NCBI RefSeq assembly: GCF_004011695.2
Contig: NC_082421.1
Location: 186,001 to 250,000, forward strand
DNA: 64,000 nt
Reading direction: 5' to 3'
Source: Ascochyta rabiei
Taxonomy: Eukaryota > Ascomycota > Dothideomycetes > Pleosporales > Didymellaceae
The notes below the pieces were generated by a model. The model saw nothing but the letters and a program-made list of their open reading frames with translations. It was not told the DNA's origin and did not search any database. Positions 56,780 to 64,000 of the stretch are shown piece after piece (positions within the stretch are counted from its first letter, which is position 1; each line of letters begins with the position of its first letter). The translations under genes and the position numbers were made by a program.

Positions 56780-59562
56780 ATGTCCGAGACCGGAAAGGCT
56801 GAGCGTCCGAGCCAGGCGTCAGCGAGTGATGCGCTGAACAAGCCCAGCACGGCGGCGTTGGACGATGCGCCGAACAGGGTGGCCGGCGTGGAGCACCAGG
56901 ACTTCGCCAACCCCACGCTGAGCATAATCGGCCATGCCGCACGCGCTCCTTCGTACAGCGGAGTCTCGTCGCCCTCGAGAGAAGGCACCCCGCCGCCGCT
57001 GCCGCCTCGATCACAGCTCGGCGTGCCCACTGCTTCGTCACAGCCAGCTTCGTCACAGCCAGCATCGTCACGGCCCGCATCGTCACGGCCAGCCTCGTCA
57101 CAGCCCGCATCGTCACGGCCAGCCTCGTCACGGTCGGTAACACGAGCGCCGTCACGGCCGCAGCTGGTGTCCAAAGCCACCACGCAGCTCTCCGTCAGCA
57201 ACACGCAGGCCTTTGGCAACGACTCGCGCGACGACTCTACGTCGCCAGCCTCTTCGAAACCACGCAACATCCTCCCCAATCTGCCGTCGAATGGAACGAG
57301 CGATGCGGACGACAGCGCGAGTGTCATGAGCTTTGCCCCCACAATCGCTGGGGGCGAGAGCCTGCTGGGCGAGGTCATGGGCGCGGCCGAGAAGTCGAAC
57401 CAGGAAGAGACATTGCTGCACTCGCTTGGCCATCGATTCACGGATGCAGAGTCCCAGAACATGTTCCCTCCCGATCCCGAGTTCGAGTCGTCTTTTGGCC
57501 GCGAGTTCGATCAGGTCGACGACATGGCCGCAGACGGATCCAACGAAGGTTTGGAGCACGTGCTGTATCCAAGTAGGGAGTGTGCTGACACAGGCAATAG
57601 AACAAGTCATGCGGCAGTGGCGCGCAAAGCTGAAGCACTTCCTCGTCCTCTCGAGCGCCGGCAAGCCCATATACAGCCGCCACGGTGACGACCAACTCAT
57701 CACAAACTACATCGGCGTCGTGCAGACCATCATCTCCTTCTATCAATCCACAAACGACACCTTGCGTGGCTTCACAGCAGGACATGTTCGCTTCGTCGTC
57801 ATGTCGAAAGGGCCGCTGAACCTCGTCGCCATCACACGCCTGTCGGAGAGTGACGCTCAGCTGCGTGCCCAGCTCGAGGCGCTGTACATGCAGATCCTCT
57901 CCACGCTCACTCTCCCCAGCATGGAGCGCATGTTCGCAGCCCGCGCCAACTACGACCTACGCCGACCCTTGCAAGGCACCGACACGCTTCTGTCCGCACT
58001 TGCAGACGGCTTTACAAGGGGCTCGCCGTCCACCCTGCTTTCAGCACTCGAATGCCTGAAACTACGCAAGTCCCACCGCAACACCATCAACAACTCTCTC
58101 CTCAAGACTCGCTCGGAGAACCTGCTCTACGGCCTCGTCGTTGCATCAGGCAAGCTCGTATCTGTCGTGCGCCCTAAAAAACACTCCCTCCACCCCGGTG
58201 ATCTGCACCTCATCTTCAACATGCTCTTCGAAGCAGGCAGTGTCAAGGCTGGAGGCGGCGAGAACTGGATACCTTTGTGTTTGCCAGGATTCAACAACAC
58301 CGGATACCTCTACATGTATGTGAGCTTCCTGAACCTGGACAAGCCGGGTGAGCAAATGGAGGAACGGTCGAGGACAAGAGACGGCGGCGACGATGACGAG
58401 GTCGCTGTATTACTCATCAGCGCGGACAAAGAAAGCTTCTTCGAGATGAGGAAGATGAGAGACAGTCTAGTCGAGGTAGGTGCATTCTATTTCCTTGTTG
58501 ACAAGATTGTTTCCACCTGCATGGTCCTGCAAAAAGCCGGCGAAACGCCCGACGTCGGATCCAAAATCGCAATGAAGCCGTATATCGAGCTCGATCCCAA
58601 GCAGAATAACCGTGCTCGATCAAGGCACAAACGCCACACAGCTGTGTCCGCAGCATTAGCCAGATGACTGACAACCTGCGCTCATTTAAAGTCATCTGCC
58701 TTCACGGACGGTCCTTCTTTGTACGAGCTAGACAGGCTCTTGCAAAAGCCGGGGTCCACCTGTTCGGACGAACAGCGCGATGGTACATGTGTCAAGTTTT
58801 TGTTACAGAAAGCCACCCTACTCAGCTCAAACCCACCCCTGGACGACTTGCACACGGATCGAGATCGACCCTGCTTGGGCCTTGTCGAAACCGCACTGGA
58901 AAATTCCGCTGGCGTTCCAGCACGGCTTTAGCTCGGGCAAATCACCTCTCGTACAAGGCGGCAAGCCATCGGTCTCGGATTTGCCGAGCTCCGCTCGTCA
59001 ATGACCCCCGACACTCACGGGAGTCTCCCCTTGTCTGCATGTGACAGATGGGGCGATGGAATGCAGTTCGGCAAATCCTGTCTTGTTGTATCTGCGCTGA
59101 ACACGTGAGAGTACACCGCTGACATCGCACCACCAGACTCTCACATCCAACAACTCCATCGCCTCGATCCGCTCTGCCGTGCAAGCAGGTCGTCCGTCGT
59201 GCACAGACATAGTCCCTGGCTCGCCTCTGCGGCACTTTCTCTACAAGTCGCGAGGAAACGTGCAATTCTGCATGCCGAGCTACGGCCCCTACTTCCCATG
59301 CGCCCTCGACCGCAGACGCCTGCTCACACTGTACGCACACCTGCACGCGACGCTGCACGCCAAGCCCACGTCGCTCAAGGTGCATCACGAAACGAGCTCC
59401 TCGTGCATCGCGCTGGCGTGGAGCACGCCGCTGTTCGAACTGTACGCCGTCGCGCCGCCGAACACCAGCCGCGCCGCCCTTGCGCAGGCCGCGATGAAGA
59501 TTGTGCAGTGGGTGCGCAGAGAAGAGGAGCGCGTCTTCATCATCGGCGGCGCGGTGTTCTGA
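56780..59562 (+). CDS. mon1: Vacuolar fusion protein Mon1
   Basis: Three exons, 56780-57548, 57601-58475 and 59137-59562, give 689 residues. The first intron (52 bp, weak GTTTGG donor) joins DGSNE to [14 protein letters not shown]. The second is 661 bp (GTAGGT donor, CACCAG acceptor) and joins MRDSLVE to [15 protein letters not shown]. The disordered N-terminus carries a Ser-Gln/Arg-Pro-Ala-Ser repeat. The longin domains follow: [20 protein letters not shown], the central segment with [19 protein letters not shown], and the C-terminal segment with [14 protein letters not shown] and ending [13 protein letters not shown], the family's closing motif. Mon1 with Ccz1 is the exchange factor that activates Rab7/Ypt7 for vacuole and autophagosome fusion. 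Confidence 0.92.
57031..57135 (+). repeat. 15-bp coding minisatellite in mon1
   Basis: Seven in-frame units of GCNTCGTCACRGCCN encode ASSQP or ASSRP in the disordered N-terminal part of Mon1. They differ mostly by A/G at one position (Gln versus Arg codons) and extend the linker without touching the longin domains. Confidence 0.85.
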
Positions 59563-60214
59563 GCGCGGTGGACACCCGGACGGAGGGCGTCAGTAAGCCT
59601 CTGGTGAGTACGGCGCTGCATTGGAGATGGTGATACCCAGCCATCAAATGAGATGCGTAGTCATTCGTGTCCGCTTCTTTCTCCACCGTCTGCATCTTTG
59701 CTCTGTAGGTCGTGACCTCGTGTCGGTCTCGCGTGTCCTTGTGTTGGCCTCGCACATCCTCTTCGTTCCATGCTATTCCATCGCCCTCGCAATCGCAATC
59801 GCAATCGCAATCGCATCCACACCGCACAAAGCCAGCGAGCAAAGCAGCCCCCCATCTCTCACTTCCCAGCCGGGCGTCCCATCCCATCCCAGGCAAGGGG
59901 GGTTCGGGCCGTGTACGCAGCCGAGGACATTCGCAGCCCTCCAGCCGCCCTCCGCCTTGGACGCGAGGGACGGGGCCTCGTGTCTCGACGGTGGCCATGT
60001 AGACCGTGAGTGCGATGCGTCAACGCGCTGAACAGGATGCCGTGGCACAGGCACGGTGACGCAACGCGACACAACGCTTCGCTCCGCTCTCCAGACGAAA
60101 CACAAGGTGTGCAATAGCCGATCGATCGATCGAGCAATCCAAGTACTACAGAAGGAACGGTCTGTTTGTATCTTACCCCCCTTGTTGGCGCCTCTCCTCG
60201 ACGGATCTAGACGC
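59563..60214. other. Intergenic, convergent mon1 and PRISE genes
   Basis: GC-rich 3' region of mon1 with a CAATCG hexamer run at about 59790-59818 and a CGATCGATCGAT-like cluster near 60121. Several motif-less frames up to 158 codons overlap on both strands. No gene is called. Confidence 0.45.
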
Positions 60215-60740
60215 GCCACGCTCTGGACTGGATGGAACTCCATCTGCAACAGGTATCAATCAGAGTGGGATTGTGTGATTGAAATAATTAAGCACCGTTA
60301 CTACCTCCCTGCTATAGAGTCCCCTTTTTATTTCTCTCCGTTTAAATAATGGTGACGCATGCCTCGTGTTAGATATGCAAGTAAAACTAGTTAGATAAAG
60401 AGTAAATGTATAAAGTAATTATCCAAGGACTGTACTTATATGTGCCTTGTTGGCTTTTTAAGGAGCTTAAACGTGCTAAGCTCTAGGCTGGATGGTAGAA
60501 TGTATTAACAATAATGGGATTGTGTATTAGAATAAGCATCGTTACTACGTCTGTGCTATAGACTGCCTTTTTATTTCCATCTATCTAAATAATGGTAGCG
60601 TATGCCTTGTGTTAGATATGCAAGCAAAAACAATTGGATGAAGAGTAAATGCATCAACGTAATTATCTGAGAACCGTGTACTTTTGTGTGCCTCGTCAGC
60701 CTCTCAAGGAGCCCGAACATGCTAAGCTCTGGGCAGGATC
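60215..60740. repeat. Two-copy direct repeat, ~245-260 bp unit
   Basis: Copy 1 (about 60215-60480) and copy 2 (about 60481-60740) share long blocks such as AATAATGGT, GTGTTAGATATGCAAG and TGCTAAGCTCT. Differences are mostly C/T and G/A, and the left part of copy 2 is visibly more AT-rich, consistent with RIP acting on the duplication. The right end of copy 2 runs across the stop codon of the PRISE-type gene, so the unit seems to include that gene's last bases and 3' flank. Confidence 0.8.
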
Positions 60741-61966
60741 CTGGCTTTTCGCAACTCATCAAACACTCCCGCCAAGCTCTCCCATGTATCTACGTACCCC
60801 GTCCAGCCCGCCTTTCTTGCTTTGCTCATGCTGATGATGAGGTCGTAGTTCCTGCCCAGCGCAAAGCCGAGGAAGCTCCATGTCGCCTGGTTGAAAGCGT
60901 GCTCCTCCAGGCCCTCTCTTTCGGCAATACGGCTCCATGCATCCTTGACTTCCTGGCGTTGGCTCCATTTCTCGAGGTCGACGTGCTGCTCGACGGTGGA
61001 TTGTGCAATCGCCGGGGTGCCATCGAGGCCGGCGGCGGACGAATGCACCGTAACGGGTGGTTCGGGGACAAGTTTTGATGTCGAAGACGCATCATTTGAA
61101 ACGTACTTGAAGAGTGACAAGCCGGCACGGCTCTTGAACTGGTTGGGCTTGACCTTGGATCCGAAGTAGTTCGCAACCTTGGGCCAGAGGTTCTGCCACG
61201 ACTCGGCATCGCCGTTGACGACGTTGAATGCTTCGTTGGCGGTGTTTGACTCGAGAGCTGCCCACGTGCAGAATTGAGCATGAAGCTTTGCGCTGGTGAA
61301 GCAGTCGAACTTCGTATAGAAGTTTGGCGATCCAGGGAAGACAAGACCTTCGTCATTCGAGTCAAGCTCTTTCGAAATCAGAGCGTACAGGGCCATGGTA
61401 GTAGCGAGATTCATGTAGTTGTCGACTGCGTAGCCGATGACGTCGTTTGGGTACGTGACAGTCCACTCTTTCTTGTGCTCTTTACAGAACGAGTGTAAGA
61501 TGTTTTGCTGGTTGTAGTAGAAGTTGGGCGGCCATTTGCTGTCGGTGAGCCAGGGATCGCTTTCTAGCATGGGCTGCTTGGGTACACCGAGATGCACGCC
61601 GTATTGCTTTGCGCCGGTGAGCAGGATGATGCGTTGCACCGAGTGGATTGCGCCTGTTTTGACGAGTGCCTGTAGGAAGTTTGACAGGATGGCGCCGTTG
61701 ACATCCCAGTTCTCTTTCTCCGTGTCTTTCTGTATGTAGGCTGCAAAGAAGACATAACTCCCGCACACACCCTTGAGGTCTTTGGCCATCTCGTCCGGGG
61801 ATGACATCAGGTCAATGTGGTGGTGAACGACAGTTTCGGGATACTTCTCCTTCTTGCTGCGCGACAGGGCGTGGACGGTGGGCCATTGTTGGCGATGTTT
61901 GGCGAGCTCGAGAACGATCTCTCGGCCCTGGATGCCAGCCGCACCTGCGACGATTGCTGTTGGCAT
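60722..61966 (-). CDS. Atypical SDR, PRISE-type reductase
   Basis: A single exon on the minus strand gives 414 residues. The N-terminal Rossmann motif VAGAAGIQGREIV binds NAD(P)(H). The Tyr-bearing segment NFYYNQQNIL is where progesterone 5-beta-reductase/iridoid-synthase-like (PRISE) enzymes place their catalytic Tyr. SPNFYTKFDCFTSAKLHAQF and NEAFNVVNGDAESW match the substrate-domain part of the same family. It likely reduces an activated double bond or carbonyl with NAD(P)H; the substrate is unknown. The start MPTAIV at 61966 is chosen because it begins right at the Rossmann strand; upstream in-frame ATGs add non-conserved residues. Convergent with mon1. Confidence 0.85.
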   Translation of the reverse strand: MPTAIVAGAAGIQGREIVLELAKHRQQWPTVHALSRSKKEKYPETVVHHHIDLMSSPDEMAKDLKGVCGSYVFFAAYIQKDTEKENWDVNGAILSNFLQALVKTGAIHSVQRIILLTGAKQYGVHLGVPKQPMLESDPWLTDSKWPPNFYYNQQNILHSFCKEHKKEWTVTYPNDVIGYAVDNYMNLATTMALYALISKELDSNDEGLVFPGSPNFYTKFDCFTSAKLHAQFCTWAALESNTANEAFNVVNGDAESWQNLWPKVANYFGSKVKPNQFKSRAGLSLFKYVSNDASSTSKLVPEPPVTVHSSAAGLDGTPAIAQSTVEQHVDLEKWSQRQEVKDAWSRIAEREGLEEHAFNQATWSFLGFALGRNYDLIISMSKARKAGWTGYVDTWESLAGVFDELRKARILPRA

Positions 61967-63117
61967 GGTGTGTGTTGTGGAGGTGAGAAGGGTGCGAAGA
62001 AATGAGATGTGTGGATGCAGTGTTCCGTTCCTGGTGTTGTTATGGAAGGAACTATGCACCACTGTGACGTAAAGAAGCATCATGAGAGGCACTACAACAT
62101 GCGCTGATTCCGACACATAATCGTGACCTATGGGCAAATCGGCCAGGCTGAGCTAAATGGTCGGGCTGGAATTGTCACCAATCGCTTGCACAACCCGTAA
62201 CAATGTTGTAGATGCAATCGATATCCCACCCGTCAATTTGTAACACTTGGGTGCTCGATTCTTGACAATTCCTATGATACATCAGGGAAGCCTGGGATGT
62301 CCCTCTTCAATTATCCAAAACGCATTCAGCTCGCAAGAGGTGAAGATTCTCAGTCTTGAGCTTTTTGGATTCGGTGTTGACGGCCAAGGGTTGTGAAGTC
62401 GAATCGAGGCCAGCAGGTGGAATGGGCCATGGTGCCTTTGGGCGCAAGTACCCCATCGCCACCTGCGAAACAATAACTTCCTAATGCAGCGTCGAAGCAT
62501 CTCTGTTGCAGTGTGTGGATTGCTACATGGAGCTAACGCAACTGGCCCATGGCGCGGCTGTTGGTGTCGAGCCGTCGAACGCCGAATGGGGGCGGGAGTG
62601 GAGAGGATGTCGATTCAACGGCAAGCTTCATTTGGGAGGCCCTCGTTTCTGCCATGTGAGGTCCTTGAACTGATTCTTTACTTCGTCCCTGAAGTGGTCC
62701 AAGGCCGAGGGGCCGGTGCCTGCTGCAGTCAGCGAGGGACAGGTGTAATCGTGTGGAAGAACACACGGCCTAGTCCGTTCTTTGGCTCGTGGTCTGGGAT
62801 CTTGTTGATCTTGCGGTAGGCTTTCTGAATCGCTCGGTTGAAGGTTGGACTGCGGATGAGCTGTTTCCGGGCGGGTCAGCGGACGGTGTGGTGGGGGGTG
62901 TCGACGGAGCTGGACGTACTGCCGCGACGGCCCATGCCTGTGGCGTCTGTCAGTCTGATGCTTCGTTGCGCGCCGTGCGTGGCGGGAGCTCTACCTCGAC
63001 AAGTGCAAACCAGGGCGCCATGACGGTGTGCGCGCAAGTGCTCTACACTCGGTGGCTGCTTTCCAGCGCAGTCTGGGGCGTGCAGACACGGGTGGTGGTG
63101 TGAAGGCGGCCGTGGCG

Positions 63118-63184
63118 TGGAGGGAGGAGGGAGGAGGGAGGAGGGAGGAGGGAGGAGGGAGGAGGGAGGAGGGAGGAGGGAGGA
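63118..63184. repeat. GGAGGGA (7-bp) minisatellite
   Basis: About nine copies of a purine-rich 7-bp unit, GGAGGGA. Such G-rich DNA can form triplex or quadruplex structures, but that is inference. It lies in non-coding DNA. Confidence 0.88.
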
Positions 63185-63396
63185 GCGACGGGCCTCGGCG
63201 GCGAGCGGGAAGGCGGCACGGGCGGCTGGATGACGCCTTGGGCAGCCTGCGGTCTGACGGCAATGCCCCTCCACGGCACTGCGCACCCACCGCGTCCATG
63301 GCGGGACCTGCTTCCTGCACGGCTGGAGGAAAAAAGCTGGGTGGCAGATCATTGCCGTGCTGGGACTGCGCTGGACGTCTGGCACGCTCCCATCGT

Positions 63397-63470
63397 CACC
63401 TTCACCGTCACCGTCACCTTTACCGTCACCTTCACCGTCACCTTTACCTTCACCGTCGCCATCACCATCG
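63397..63470. repeat. CACCGT/CACCTT hexamer microsatellite
   Basis: About twelve imperfect hexamers alternate among CACCGT, CACCTT and TACCGT. Non-coding as far as can be seen. Confidence 0.8.
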
Positions 63471-63870
63471 TGCCGTACTATCCATCCATAGCGTCTTGAT
63501 CTTCGAGACATACACCGGTTGTGCTACCACGCCACCACGCCACCACGCCTGCACACCGCCTGCACACCGACTACCCACCGACTACCCACCGACTACCCAC
63601 TCGCTGTCGCCAACCGTCCGCCGACCGCCTCGAGTCACGAGCCACGTCGCAGAGCCTCAGGCCGTCTCGCGCCACTGCCTGCGTGCCGCCCGCTGCCCGC
63701 CGCCCGTCACGATTGCGTCTCCGAACCTCGTGGGTCCTCCACCACCGGGACTACAAGTGCGCCTGGAGACGGACAGGAGCGCCTTCACGCTGCATAAACT
63801 CCGCGCCCTCCGCCGCAAGGCCAGGCTCAAGGGCGGCCATCTCAGCACCGACCCAGCTGCCACGGGCACC

Positions 63871-64000
63871 ATGTCGGCCCCCAGCTCCGTGCCCGTCTCG
63901 CCTGCGTCGTCGAAGCGCTCGCGCAGCAAGGACAGCACGCGCTCAGCCACCCACGCCTTCCTCCACACCCCCGCCGAGAGCACCACCAGCACCAGCACCA
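63871..64000 (+). CDS. 5' end of an unidentified gene (runs off the window)
   Basis: From the ATG at 63871 an open frame runs to the window edge (43 codons). It reads MSAPSSVPVSPASSKRSRSK and then a Ser/Thr-rich stretch ending in STTSTST. The low-complexity, basic and Ser-rich start is typical of fungal nuclear or signalling proteins, but no domain is reached. The same frame is open for at least another 170 bp upstream and reads protein-like (ETDRSAFTLHKLRALRRKA), so the true start may be earlier, or this may be a later exon. Confidence 0.45.
   Translation, partial: MSAPSSVPVSPASSKRSRSKDSTRSATHAFLHTPAESTTSTST

Larger units (their letters stand above)
61967..63870. other. Intergenic, about 1.9 kb rich in short repeats
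   Basis: It contains the promoter of the PRISE-type gene and no recognised gene. Repeats present are a 7-bp GGAGGGA array at 63118-63184, a CACCGT/CACCTT hexamer run at about 63397-63470, and CGACTACCCAC repeated at about 63569-63600. Long frames here are repeat-driven. Confidence 0.5.

Noticed and set aside
57549..57600. Frameshift in mon1
   Set aside because: The frame change is explained by a 52-bp intron (GTTTGG..AATAG with a CTGAC branch site) that restores the conserved DGSNE-EQVMRQW join.
58664..59044. 126-codon frame inside the long mon1 intron as a nested gene
   Set aside because: Arg/Ser-rich with no motif; competing frames there look equally plausible. Reported only as part of the long-intron finding.

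Overview
The window looks like a chromosome arm segment of a filamentous ascomycete (Pezizomycotina), most likely a Dothideomycete. The genes have short introns (mostly 45-70 bp) with GT..YAG borders. The gene set is fungal: white collar-1, the DASH subunit Dam1, a Zn2Cys6 regulator, Ytp1, Wss1, Hrd1 and Mon1. Gene-rich DNA is GC-rich, while repeats are AT-rich with in-frame stops of the kind left by repeat-induced point mutation (RIP). The class-level placement is inference from overall gene style, not from a marker search.

Layout. 1-4825 is an AT-rich block: an unassignable degenerate repeat, a ~170-bp tandem array, and a Tc1/mariner-pogo (Fot1-type) element whose 63-bp inverted repeats are perfect although its transposase is riddled with stops. 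6121-20619 is a dense housekeeping block: Ytp1-like membrane protein, Dam1, a Sec14/CRAL-TRIO protein, mitochondrial ribosomal protein uS2m, the blue-light receptor WC-1 and a Ras-type GTPase with an unusual C-terminus. A short AT-rich relic (12.0-12.57 kb) lies between Sec14 and uS2m. 21158-29459 holds, all on the minus strand, a Ymc1-like mitochondrial carrier, a cytochrome P450, an F-box/2EXR-like protein and the DNA-protein-crosslink protease Wss1. 31411-42598 holds a secreted class II-like heme peroxidase, a conserved fungal protein of unknown function, the ERAD ligase Hrd1, a secreted GH32 fructosidase and a PhyH-family dioxygenase. 42.6-50.9 kb is a long gene-poor stretch. After it come a Zn2Cys6 factor, an aldose 1-epimerase, Mon1, a PRISE-type reductase and the 5' end of one further gene.

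How the genes relate. No secondary-metabolite or catabolic cluster is evident. The genes serve unrelated core functions (kinetochore, mitochondrial translation and transport, light sensing, ERAD, vacuolar fusion, crosslink repair) with two scattered secreted enzymes. The galactose mutarotase and the GH32 enzyme both act on sugars but lie about 12 kb apart and are probably independent.

Most interesting signals: a three-copy array upstream of hrd1 in which each ~70-bp unit carries CCAAT, CACGTG and TGACATCA boxes; the stop-ridden pogo element with intact ends, whose empty target site can be read from a neighbouring tandem unit; the very long Asn-Gln hexanucleotide tract in WC-1; a 661-bp intron in mon1, about ten times longer than its neighbours; and the Ras protein that ends in Arg-Cys-Trp rather than CAAX. 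Exon borders were assigned by hand from splice consensus, reading-frame continuity and family motifs. No database search was possible.
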